Source of the DNA: Sneathiella litorea
GTDB taxonomy: Bacteria > Pseudomonadota > Alphaproteobacteria > Sneathiellales > Sneathiellaceae
Reading direction: 5' to 3'
Length of the DNA: 64,000 bases
Assembly (NCBI RefSeq): GCF_009882915.1
Contig: NZ_WTUW01000002.1
Location: 744,309 to 808,308, forward strand
Shown: piece by piece, positions 7,588 through 15,359 of the stretch
Layout of the letters: each line of letters starts with the position of its first letter
Numbering within the stretch: position 1 is the first letter of the stretch
Program-made: the position numbers and the translations under genes
Notes under the pieces: generated by a model
Told to the model about the DNA's origin: nothing
Database searches by the model: none
What the model saw: the letters and a program-made list of their open reading frames with translations, nothing else

Positions 7588-8067
7588 TTACGCCGCGCTT
7601 TCCGTGGCGCAGGGGTTGGCGAAAACATCCATGGGTTCATCCGTCTCCAGATAGGATTTGAGGCTGGAAAGCACGAGCGGCCAGCCCCGCGAGATCCCCT
7701 CGGCCATCCCGCTGCCCGCCTCCAATTCGTCATGGGTGACGGTCAGCTTCACCATATCCTCATACGGCACCAGATCGAAGGTGACCCGGCTATGCTTGTC
7801 GGGGTTGTCATAGTCGGACTGGTTCGCCCAGCTAATGACGAGGCGTTTCGGCGGATCAATTTCCACCACGTCGCCAGCCAGCATCACTTCCCGCTTATCA
7901 TTGGCGCGCACATGCTCCCAGCGCGATCCCACCTTCCAGTCGGAGACATTCTCATGGCCCCAGTAGCGGGCGGCAATTTCGGGCCGGGTAATCGCCTCGA
8001 ATACCTTTTCCGGCGTCGCGCGGATATAGGTCACATAGACGAATGTTACTGTCTCACTGCTCATCAT
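7588..8067 (-). CDS. SRPBCC/AHSA1-family protein
   Basis: The 159-residue protein has the START-like fold of the Aha1 C-terminal family: TYIRATPEKVFEAITRPEIAARYW near the N-terminus, GDVVEIDPPKRLVISW in the middle, and a C-terminal helix GWPLVLSSLKSYLETD. AAGGAGAGA directly precedes the start. It overlaps the upstream arsR gene by 14 bases, the usual ArsR-SRPBCC operon. These proteins bind small hydrophobic ligands, and the natural ligand is unknown. Confidence 0.87.
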   Translation of the reverse strand: MMSSETVTFVYVTYIRATPEKVFEAITRPEIAARYWGHENVSDWKVGSRWEHVRANDKREVMLAGDVVEIDPPKRLVISWANQSDYDNPDKHSRVTFDLVPYEDMVKLTVTHDELEAGSGMAEGISRGWPLVLSSLKSYLETDEPMDVFANPCATESAA

Positions 8068-8380
8068 TCTCTCCTTCCAGTTCGGTTTTCAGGTCATGCA
8101 GCAGGGCGAGGCGCTGCTGCTCGAATTTCCGTATCCATCGCTCGTAAACCATCTGCAGCGGCACCGGGTTGAGGAAATGAAGTTTCTCCCGCCCCCGCTT
8201 TACCGTTGAGACAAGATTGGCCTCCTCCAGCAGCCCGATATGCTGCGTCACGGATTGGCGCTTCATGTCCAGATGCTCGCATAGCTGCCCGAGCGTCTGG
8301 CCGTTCTTCTCGCAGAGCAGGTCCAGCAGCTTCCTGCGTGTCGGATCGCCCAGCGCCTTGAATGTCTTGTCATCATCCAT
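8054..8380 (-). CDS. ArsR-family winged-helix repressor
   Basis: The 108-residue regulator has a winged helix (about 5-75: FKALGDPTRRKLLDLL, LGQLCEHLDMKRQSVTQHIGLLEEANLV). There is no Cys-rich metal site of the arsenic or cadmium type; the only Cys are in DLLCEKN and LCEHLD. Sensing of a non-metal signal is therefore likely, as in other ArsR-SRPBCC pairs. AAGGAG lies six bases before the ATG. A perfect 9+9 palindrome sits between its -35 and -10, so it should repress its own operon. Confidence 0.9.
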   Translation of the reverse strand: MDDDKTFKALGDPTRRKLLDLLCEKNGQTLGQLCEHLDMKRQSVTQHIGLLEEANLVSTVKRGREKLHFLNPVPLQMVYERWIRKFEQQRLALLHDLKTELEGENDEQ

Positions 8381-8401
8381 ACTCTACTCCTTAGGATGAA
8401 A

Positions 8402-8429
8402 TTTATGCAGGTATTTACCTGCATGTCAA
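8402..8429 (-). promoter_or_regulatory. arsR promoter with palindromic operator
   Basis: On the minus strand TTGACA (8429-8424) and CATAAA (8407-8402) are spaced by 16 bp. The spacer is filled by the perfect inverted repeat ATGCAGGTA-TT-TACCTGCAT (8405-8424). A bound ArsR dimer would block RNA polymerase, which fits autorepression. Confidence 0.8.
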
Positions 8430-8506
8430 GAAGAACCCTCCGATTTCGTGTCTATAGGCAATTTTCCGCCTTTCGGGCGGGCGCGCTTTCTGTTAGAGAG
8501 TGCCCC

Positions 8507-10399
8507 ATGCTACAAATCAAGGATCTGACATACCGCATCGCCGGACGTACACTGCTGGAAAATGCCTCGCTGCATATTCCGGTCGGGCATAAATTTGGCC
8601 TGATCGGGCGCAACGGCACCGGCAAGTCAACGCTGCTCAAGATGATCACCGGGGAAATTCATCCCGACGGCGGCACGATTGAGCTGCGCAACGGTGCGCG
8701 CCTGGGTGTCCTGCCGCAGGAAGCGCCGGGCGGCCCGGAAAGCCTGATCGAGGCGGTACTCGCCGCCGATATTGAGCGCGCGGCCCTGATGAAGGAGGCG
8801 GAGACCGCCACCGACGGCATGCGCATTGCCGAAATCCACACCCGCCTTGCCGACATCGACGCCCACACGGCGGAGGCACGGGCGGCGAAAATCCTCGCCG
8901 GCCTCGGCTTCGATCATGAGGCGCAGCAGCGCTCCTGCTCGTCCTACTCCGGCGGTTGGCGGACGCGTGTTGCGCTTGCGGGCACGCTCTTTGCCGAACC
9001 TGACCTCCTTCTCCTCGACGAGCCGAGCAACTATCTCGATTTGGAGGCCACCCTGTGGCTGGAGAATTTCCTCCGCGGGTATCAGCGCACCCTCGTCATC
9101 ATCAGCCATGACAAGGACCTGCTGAATAACGTGGTGACGGAAATCGCCCATCTCGACCAGATGAAGCTCGTCAAATATACCGGCAACTACGATTTCTTCG
9201 AGAAAACCCGCCGCGAGCAGATGGAACTCTTGGCTGGCATGGCCCGCAAGCAGGAAACACAGCGCAAGCATCTGCAGAGCTTTGTCGATCGCTTCCGCGC
9301 CAAGGCGTCCAAGGCACGACAGGCGCAGAGCCGCGTGAAGATGCTGGAGAAGATGAAGCCGGTCGTCGGCATTGTCGATGAACATACGGCGAGCCTGACC
9401 TTCCACGCGCCGGAGCCGCTTTCCTCCCCCATTATCACGATGGAGCATTGCGCCGTCGGCTATGCGCCGGGCAAGCCAGTGCTGCGCGGGCTCGACCTGC
9501 GCATCGATATGGACGACCGCATCGCGCTGCTGGGTTCCAACGGCAACGGCAAATCAACCTTCGCCAAGCTGCTCGCCAACCGGCTGAAACCCGAAACCGG
9601 GAATATGCAGAAATCGAACAAGCTGAAAATCGGCTTCTTCGCGCAGCATCAGCTTGACGAGATGCATGAGAACGAGACCGCCTACCAGCATCTCGCCGCG
9701 AAAATGGAAAACGCGCAAGAATCCAAGGTGCGTGCCCGTCTCGGCCAGTTCGGCTTTTCGCGCCAGAAGACCGACACGGCGGTAAAGCAGCTCTCAGGCG
9801 GCGAGAAGGCGCGGCTCAACTTCTGCCTGATCGCGGAGGAAAAACCGCATCTGCTCATCCTCGACGAGCCGACCAACCATCTTGACGTTGATAGTCGCGA
9901 GGCGCTGATCCAGGGCCTCAACGAGTATGAGGGCGCGGTCCTGCTCATCAGCCATGACCCGCATCTCGTCTCCCTCGTCGCCGACCGGCTCTGGCTGGTG
10001 AAGGACGGCGGCGTGCATGCCTATGACGGCGATATCGAGGATTACAAGAAGGAAGTGCTCGACGCCGCGCGCGGTGGCAGCAACAGCCGCAAGAATGACA
10101 CGGCGCCGGGGCAGCCGAAACTATCCGGGAAAGAGGCGCGAAAGGCGCGCGCCGCAGCGCGTGCCGCTCTCGCCCCGAAGCGAAAAGAAGTTACCCGCCT
10201 TGAAAAGACGATGCAGGAGCTTGCCGCCCAGCAGAAAAAGCTCGAAGCCGAACTCGCCGACCCCACGACCTACGACAAGGGCCCGGCGCATCAGGCCAAG
10301 CTCACCGACCAGATCGGCCGCCTGAAAGCGGACCTTGCCAGCACGGAAGAAAAATGGCTCGCGCTTACGGAAGAACTTGAGGCCGAAGGCGCGGCTTAG
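8507..10399 (+). CDS. ABC-F family ATPase (Uup/YheS type)
   Basis: The soluble 630-residue protein has two ABC ATPase domains and no membrane segment. Domain 1 has Walker A GRNGTGKST, signature SGGWRTRVALA and Walker B LLLLDEPSNYLD. Domain 2 has SNGNGKST, LSGGEKARLN and LLILDEPTNHLD. A linker with basic helices joins the domains, and a C-terminal coiled coil (about 540-630, rich in Lys/Glu/Ala) follows. ABC-F proteins act on the ribosome, resolving stalls or modulating antibiotic sensitivity. The start at 8507 is preferred over an upstream in-frame ATG because GAGAG lies six bases before it and the protein then begins at the ABC domain (MLQIKDLTY). Confidence 0.92.
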   Translation: MLQIKDLTYRIAGRTLLENASLHIPVGHKFGLIGRNGTGKSTLLKMITGEIHPDGGTIELRNGARLGVLPQEAPGGPESLIEAVLAADIERAALMKEAETATDGMRIAEIHTRLADIDAHTAEARAAKILAGLGFDHEAQQRSCSSYSGGWRTRVALAGTLFAEPDLLLLDEPSNYLDLEATLWLENFLRGYQRTLVIISHDKDLLNNVVTEIAHLDQMKLVKYTGNYDFFEKTRREQMELLAGMARKQETQRKHLQSFVDRFRAKASKARQAQSRVKMLEKMKPVVGIVDEHTASLTFHAPEPLSSPIITMEHCAVGYAPGKPVLRGLDLRIDMDDRIALLGSNGNGKSTFAKLLANRLKPETGNMQKSNKLKIGFFAQHQLDEMHENETAYQHLAAKMENAQESKVRARLGQFGFSRQKTDTAVKQLSGGEKARLNFCLIAEEKPHLLILDEPTNHLDVDSREALIQGLNEYEGAVLLISHDPHLVSLVADRLWLVKDGGVHAYDGDIEDYKKEVLDAARGGSNSRKNDTAPGQPKLSGKEARKARAAARAALAPKRKEVTRLEKTMQELAAQQKKLEAELADPTTYDKGPAHQAKLTDQIGRLKADLASTEEKWLALTEELEAEGAA

Positions 10400-10590
10400 G
10401 GCGGTTATCGTTGGCGGCGGAGCCGATAAGGCTGTCCTCCTCCCCGAAGGGTTCGGTGCGCTCGCGTCCCAGACGATGTTGCGATCCACATCCGTCATCT
10501 TCTGCGGCGCGCCGAGATGATCAGGGTGGACGAAGTTCATCTCCTCCCCGTCATTGGAGACCAGCCTGATCGCGTCGGCAAAGACCGACG
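10400..10590 (-). pseudogene. Rhs core fragment downstream of the immunity gene
   Basis: Read on the minus strand, the sequence encodes ADAIRLVSNDGEEMNFVHPD, then HLGAPQKMTDVDRNIVWDAS, which are Rhs/YD-repeat core motifs. A one-base shift then gives EPFGEEDSLIG, the continuation of the same core, so the piece is also frameshifted. It begins directly after the CPCC gene stop and runs into the 3' end of the ABC-F gene. In an intact Rhs protein this part precedes the ETGLHYN segment, yet here it lies downstream of it. Confidence 0.7.
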
Positions 10591-10591
10591 A

Positions 10592-10837
10592 TCATTTTGG
10601 CACTTCCTCCGGCAATGGCTGCCTAACATAGCGTTGGCACTCTTTTTTCACTGCGCCAAATTTCAAGAAATTAGCTTTGGCTTCAATCAGGCTTACTCCA
10701 TTCGCTCCACCAACAAAGTTTGGATCTTTACTTTGAACCGGATCATCCTCCCAATAACACACAGGGCATATATCAAAAGAACCCGCAGGCATTTCGTCAA
10801 AGGTCAAGTAACTACAACATGGACAAGCATATTTCAT
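10592..10837 (-). CDS. Cysteine-rich CPCC-family protein, probable immunity protein
   Basis: The 81-residue protein opens KYACPCCSYLTF and has a second Cys pair in DICPVCYWEDDPVQ (Cys 5, 7, 8, 24 and 27), a likely zinc knuckle of the Cys_rich_CPCC family. Such genes commonly lie directly after toxin tips of Rhs and related polymorphic toxins. This one begins nine bases after the toxin-like stop, with AAGG seven bases before the ATG. Neutralising that toxin is its likely job. Base composition is more AT-rich than neighbouring core genes. Confidence 0.72.
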   Translation of the reverse strand: MKYACPCCSYLTFDEMPAGSFDICPVCYWEDDPVQSKDPNFVGGANGVSLIEAKANFLKFGAVKKECQRYVRQPLPEEVPK

Positions 10838-10846
10838 AATTAAACC

Positions 10847-11518
10847 TTATTGATTGTTCCAATATTTACTTTTTCCCGTCGGCCGAAACATTGTTTTCGG
10901 GGCACCGAGAGAATTTTTTGCCGCAAACATATTCGATTTAGGATCATAAAGTAGTTTATCACCATTTGGGCGTGATTTAGTTAACGTACTTTTTGGAGGG
11001 TTACTGGTGAATTTCTGTGCCCCTTTTACATATTGGCTGGCATTTTCATATTCAGGGAACTGCTTTCCATGCTTCTTATAATGATCATATGCATTTTCCA
11101 CTGCGTTACGCGATTTACTTGATGACCAAAATGGCGGCTTCTTTGCCGCTTTCCAAAATGTTTTAGCGTATTTTACACCTTTAGCCGCCACAGGCAGCAG
11201 TAACCATGGCGCTTCGTCCTTAGCGAATTTAACTAAATCGACGCATTCCGGCTCCCAATTGTTTTCATGCAGCTCCAAGAGATAGTCAATTCCCACACCA
11301 ACTGCGGCACCGACCACGGCAATACAGACACCTCCACAGGCAAACTCACCCGTCGGATCCACATAATTCACCGGATTGCCGCTGACATAGCCGTAGGTGT
11401 TGATCCCGCCTGCGAGTCCGATGGGGTCGGACTGGAGGTAGCGGCCGGTGGTCGGGTCATAGTCGCGGAAGTAGTTGTAGTGAAGGCCCGTCTCCGCCTC
11501 CAGCCCCCGTAAATCCCC
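10847..11518 (-). pseudogene. Truncated Rhs protein: end of core plus C-terminal toxin domain
   Basis: The frame starts directly after the stop of the upstream membrane-protein gene and has no start codon of its own near the beginning. It reads [46 protein letters not shown], the conserved end of the Rhs core. A hydrophobic pre-toxin stretch and a C-terminal domain of about 100 residues follow ([48 protein letters not shown]). The pattern of His/Lys residues, a YDxxxNxF strand and a T-x-F-x-P ending resembles BECR-fold nuclease tips of contact-dependent toxins; this is inference. Internal GTG and ATG codons could still allow translation of the tip. The N-terminal delivery part is absent. Confidence 0.75.
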
Positions 11519-12121
11519 CTAAATCTGCGTCTCAATCCCCAGTGAGGCGATCAGTTCGAAATAGGCGAAGAGGGCGAAGAGGAAGAAGGCGAAGAGGACG
11601 AGTTCGTGCTTGAACTGGTGGGAGTGGAAGAATTGCCGGTCGCGGTGGCGGATCACGTCCATCAGCTCGTCGCCGAAGCGGATTGAGAGAAAGGTCCCGA
11701 TACCAGAGAGCAGGATCACCGCCCAGTAGGGATAGGGATTGCGCAGGATCTGCCCCAGCAGATGCGTCACGATCGTGGTGTCGTAATACTGCGGCGCGAG
11801 GCTGAGGGTGGTCACATTGATAAGGATGGCGACAATCCACACCGCCACCTCCGAGATCACCATGCGGATCTGGAACAACAGCCGGAGCGGGAAATCGAGC
11901 AGGAAACCCGCATCCGCCACCGGCGTACAGAGGACGAAAAAGCTCCAGGTCAGCAGCGCCGCGATCCCGCCCGTCGCCACGTCATATTCATAGGCGAGAT
12001 AGCCAAAATAACCGAGCAGGACCAATACCAGCAGCAGGAACTTGACCAGCAACTGACGGCGCGGCCGCATCGCCGATGACGCAGGCGCGGCATTTTCGGG
12101 CTGCTCTGTCATCTCATCCAT
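11519..12121 (-). CDS. Conserved multi-pass membrane protein of unknown function
   Basis: The 200-residue protein has a polar N-terminus, then about five hydrophobic segments (about 25-45, 52-75, 85-110, 130-150 and 172-195). Between the last two is a cytoplasmic stretch GDELMDVIRHRDRQFFHSHQ. I do not recognise the family. It follows holC by a few bases and so probably belongs to the pepA-holC transcript. Its stop codon is the exact boundary of the Rhs remnant. Confidence 0.7.
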   Translation of the reverse strand: MDEMTEQPENAAPASSAMRPRRQLLVKFLLLVLVLLGYFGYLAYEYDVATGGIAALLTWSFFVLCTPVADAGFLLDFPLRLLFQIRMVISEVAVWIVAILINVTTLSLAPQYYDTTIVTHLLGQILRNPYPYWAVILLSGIGTFLSIRFGDELMDVIRHRDRQFFHSHQFKHELVLFAFFLFALFAYFELIASLGIETQI

Positions 12122-12127
12122 GACCCA

Positions 12128-12580
12128 TCACGCCTTCTTCTCCCACCCTGCTTCTGTCTGCTGGTAGTAGCTGACCGCAATATCCTGCTCCTTGAAGGCT
12201 TTCCAGCGGGTGCGGGCGGCGGTGAGCGCCGTTTCGTCATTACCGTCGAACATATAGAGGCAGCGCTCGAATTTCTCGAAGTCGTCGGCCGCGGCGTCCT
12301 CGGTCAGGACGAGGACATTGGCGCCGTTCGCATTCCCCTCGCCCGCGCGGGTGAGCAGGATCGGCTGCGCCGCGGGATCGAGGCCGGACTCGTCGCGCGC
12401 ATGGGGCAGGAAACTCTCACCCCGGTAGGACCAGAGGCTCTCATCGAGCGCCTCCAGCCGTTTCTCCATCACCCCGCGCACAATCACGCGAAAGCCGCGC
12501 TCCGTCACCTTCTCGAGCAGACGCGGCAGCGCCCGCTCGATCGGGTCCGATTGCAGGTGATAGAAGCTGACCTCGCTCAC
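12128..12580 (-). CDS. holC: DNA polymerase III chi subunit
   Basis: The 150-residue protein matches the alphaproteobacterial HolC pattern: SFYHLQSDPIERALPRLLEK at the start, LDESLWSYRGESFLPH in the middle, and FERCLYMFDGNDETALTAAR near the end. Chi links the clamp loader to single-strand binding protein. It starts with GTG six bases after the pepA stop, the usual pepA-holC order. The ribosome-binding site is weak, so coupling to pepA is likely. Confidence 0.9.
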   Translation of the reverse strand: MSEVSFYHLQSDPIERALPRLLEKVTERGFRVIVRGVMEKRLEALDESLWSYRGESFLPHARDESGLDPAAQPILLTRAGEGNANGANVLVLTEDAAADDFEKFERCLYMFDGNDETALTAARTRWKAFKEQDIAVSYYQQTEAGWEKKA

Positions 12581-12586
12581 GGGGTG

Positions 12587-14095
12587 CTATTTGCCCTCGT
12601 AATAGTCGCGAATGAACTTGTCGAGCAGGCGAACGCCATAGCCCGTGCCGCCCTTCGGCACCGTCGGCTTGTCGGCCTTGGACCAAGCCATGCCAGCGAT
12701 ATCGAGATGGACCCATGGCACATCATTCACGAACTTCTGCAGAAATTCCGCCGCGACGATGGAGCCTGCGCCCCGCCCGCCGGTGCCGATATTCTGCAGA
12801 TCGGCGATGGGGGATTTCGTCTGCTTGGCGTAAGCGTCGGACATCGGCAGGCGCCAGACCCCCTCGCCCACAGCCTTACCAGCCTCGAAAATCTGCTCCG
12901 AGAGTTCATCGTTGTTCGAGAACAGCCCGGCGTTTTCGTGGCCGAGTGTGACGATGATCGCCCCGGTGAGCGTCGCGAGATCAACCATGAATTCCGGCTT
13001 GAAGCGATCCTGCGTGTACCACAGCGCATCTGCGAGCACGAGACGGCCCTCCGCGTCGGTGTTCAAAATCTCGATCGTCTGTCCGGACATGGAAGTGACA
13101 ATATCGCCCGGCCGCTGCGCATTGCCGTCGGGCATATTCTCGACGAGGCCGATGACGCCGATAGCGTTGACTTTCGCCTTGCGACCCGCCAGCGCCTTCA
13201 TCAGGCCGGTCACGGTGCCCGCGCCGCCCATGTCCCATTTCATTTCCTCCATCCCGGCGGCGGGCTTGATGGAGATGCCGCCGGTATCGAAACAAACGCC
13301 CTTGCCAACGAAGGCGAGCGGCTTGCGGCTGGCCTTCTTGCCGGTTGCGCCGTTCCACTGCATGACGACGAGGCGGCTTTCCCGGCGGGAGCCCTGCCCC
13401 ACACCGAGCAGCGCGCCCATGCCAAGCCGCTGCATCTTCGCCTCGTCCAGCACCTCGACATGAACGCCCATGTCCGAGAGCGCAAGGCACTGCTCGGCGA
13501 AGCTGTCCGGATAGAGTGTATTGGCCGGCTCACTCACCAGGTCTCGGGTGAGGAAGACGCCTTCGGCCAATGCTTCCATATCGGCGAAAGCCTTGCGTGC
13601 AGTCGCCGAGCCCTTGCAGGACACCGTCATGCGGGTGAGTGTCGGTTCCGATGCTGCATCCGTGCTGGTCTTGTATTTCTGGAAACGATAGGAGCCGAGC
13701 ATTGCGCCCATGGCGACAGAGGCCGCAGCCTCATTCGTTTTGATATCTTCCGCGCCAAGTTCGTCAAGGATAACGGTGACACTGCGCGCACCGGAACTGT
13801 TCAACCTTTTGACGAGGGACCCGCCGAGATTTTCCATATCCAGCTGGCCGAGCTTTTCCGTCTCGCCCAAGCCGAACAGGACAACGCGAGACACCTCAAG
13901 GCCGGTCGGTGCGACAATCTCCAGGAAATCACCCTTCTTGCCAGTAAAGCGGCTTGTCTCCAGCGCGCGGGAAAGGGCACCATTGGTCTTTTCATCCACT
14001 TCCTGCGCGGTCGGGGACAACGCTTTATCGGCATAGATCGCGACCGCGAGCGACCCGCGTTTGGGAAGGGAGATTTCAGAAAATGCGAACTTCAT
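12587..14095 (-). CDS. pepA: Leucyl aminopeptidase (M17 family)
   Basis: The 502-residue cytosolic, two-metal exopeptidase removes N-terminal residues and acts as a hexamer. The signature NTDAEGRL is at 345-352. Metal ligands are K265, D270, D288, D347 and E349. The N-terminal macro-like domain (1-170) is present and the length is normal for the family. It is the first gene of a run with holC and a membrane protein, and is divergent from lptF. Confidence 0.96.
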   Translation of the reverse strand: MKFAFSEISLPKRGSLAVAIYADKALSPTAQEVDEKTNGALSRALETSRFTGKKGDFLEIVAPTGLEVSRVVLFGLGETEKLGQLDMENLGGSLVKRLNSSGARSVTVILDELGAEDIKTNEAAASVAMGAMLGSYRFQKYKTSTDAASEPTLTRMTVSCKGSATARKAFADMEALAEGVFLTRDLVSEPANTLYPDSFAEQCLALSDMGVHVEVLDEAKMQRLGMGALLGVGQGSRRESRLVVMQWNGATGKKASRKPLAFVGKGVCFDTGGISIKPAAGMEEMKWDMGGAGTVTGLMKALAGRKAKVNAIGVIGLVENMPDGNAQRPGDIVTSMSGQTIEILNTDAEGRLVLADALWYTQDRFKPEFMVDLATLTGAIIVTLGHENAGLFSNNDELSEQIFEAGKAVGEGVWRLPMSDAYAKQTKSPIADLQNIGTGGRGAGSIVAAEFLQKFVNDVPWVHLDIAGMAWSKADKPTVPKGGTGYGVRLLDKFIRDYYEGK

Positions 14096-14189
14096 GGAAA
14101 ATTCCTATTGTTTTCGTTATTTGAATCAGCGATACGGTGCGTCATCAACTATTTGTGCATAATATTTTTCATAGCGCGTCCTTTCCTGA

Positions 14190-14218
14190 CTGGCAACAAG
14201 CAAAACTATCGCTATACT
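14190..14218 (+). promoter_or_regulatory. Candidate lptF promoter, possibly giving a leaderless mRNA
   Basis: CTGGCA (14190-14195) and TATACT (14213-14218) are 17 bp apart. Transcription would start at about 14225, one base before the lptF ATG, and no Shine-Dalgarno sequence precedes that ATG. The -35 matches consensus at four of six positions. Confidence 0.45.
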
Positions 14219-14225
14219 CCCCAAC

Positions 14226-15359
14226 ATGAAAAATATTAACCGTTATATTATGAGGCAATTGGCTGTACCAATGCTCTTTATAACCTTTTCGCTGACCGGG
14301 GTGATCTGGCTATCGCAGTCACTCAAGTTTGTCGAAAAGCTGATTAACGGTTTACCGGTTTCCACCTTTCTCTATCTCTCTTTATTGCTGCTCCCCGAAA
14401 TCCTGCGTTATACGCTTCTGCTGGGGCTGTTTTTCGGGACATTGTTCGCCTTTAACAAGCTTTATTCCGATAGTGAACTCATCGTTATGTGGGCAGCGGG
14501 CCTCAGTAAATCGGCACTCGCCAAACCGGCTATTTATCTCGCGCTGATTATTGCGCTGATCATGTATTTTCTCGGCTTTCTCCTGGTACCCTATGGAAAC
14601 CGGACGGTGACGGAGCTGCGGGTCGCCTGGCAGGACAGCCTTGCGGCGGTGGTCCTGCGCGAGGGGGTGTTCAATTCGCTCGCCGCTGGCGTCACGGTCT
14701 ATGTCCGAGAGAAGACCTCCACCGGGGAGATGCTGGGTATCCTGGTTCATGACGAACGGGTACCGGAAAAACCCGTCACCTATATGGCGGAGCGTGGTGC
14801 CTTCGTGAAAACCGAGGAAGGTCCGCGCTTTGTGATGCATGTCGGAAATCTTCAGGAAGTCTCAAAGGACGATGCCAAGCTGAGCCTGCTCTATTTTGAC
14901 CAATATACGCTCGATATCAGCCAGTTCGAGAAGAAGAGCGGTGCCCGCTGGCTCTCACCGGAGCATCGCTATATCTGGGAACTGATCAACCCGGAAGACA
15001 GCGAGCGTGTCCAGCAGGAAGCGCGCAAACTGAACGCAGAGCTGCATCAACGCATAGTGCTGCCGTTCTATGCGGTGGCGCTCGTCTTTATCGCGCTTGC
15101 CGGCGTGATGGGGGGAGAGTTTTCCCGCCGCGGTCGATCCAGGCGGATGACCGTTGCCGCCGCGGCCGGTGTCCTCCTGCTGATTTCCGCCATGGCCCTC
15201 TTTCGGGCGACGGCACAACCGGCTCTGGTCACGACAGCTCTCTATCTGTTGCCGGTGTTGATTTCGTTCGCCGCCGCTTATCTTGCGTCCGGCCGCCAAC
15301 TCTGGTTTCTTGATAACAAGATAGCGCCGGATAACCTGGCCAACGGGGAGCCGGGCTGA
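14226..15359 (+). CDS. lptF: LPS export permease LptF
   Basis: The 377-residue inner-membrane protein of the LptB2FG transporter extracts lipopolysaccharide from the inner membrane. It has six membrane helices: three in the N-terminal third (about 10-130) and three at the end (about 275-360). The periplasmic beta-jellyroll domain lies between them. The start MKNINRYIMRQLAVPMLF is typical. It overlaps lptG by one base. No ribosome-binding site is visible before the start. Confidence 0.95.
   Translation: MKNINRYIMRQLAVPMLFITFSLTGVIWLSQSLKFVEKLINGLPVSTFLYLSLLLLPEILRYTLLLGLFFGTLFAFNKLYSDSELIVMWAAGLSKSALAKPAIYLALIIALIMYFLGFLLVPYGNRTVTELRVAWQDSLAAVVLREGVFNSLAAGVTVYVREKTSTGEMLGILVHDERVPEKPVTYMAERGAFVKTEEGPRFVMHVGNLQEVSKDDAKLSLLYFDQYTLDISQFEKKSGARWLSPEHRYIWELINPEDSERVQQEARKLNAELHQRIVLPFYAVALVFIALAGVMGGEFSRRGRSRRMTVAAAAGVLLLISAMALFRATAQPALVTTALYLLPVLISFAAAYLASGRQLWFLDNKIAPDNLANGEPG

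Noticed and set aside
12401-14239. 612-codon frame antisense to holC and pepA
   Set aside because: The sense strand carries intact enzyme motifs; the antisense protein is His/Arg/Asp-rich low-information sequence.
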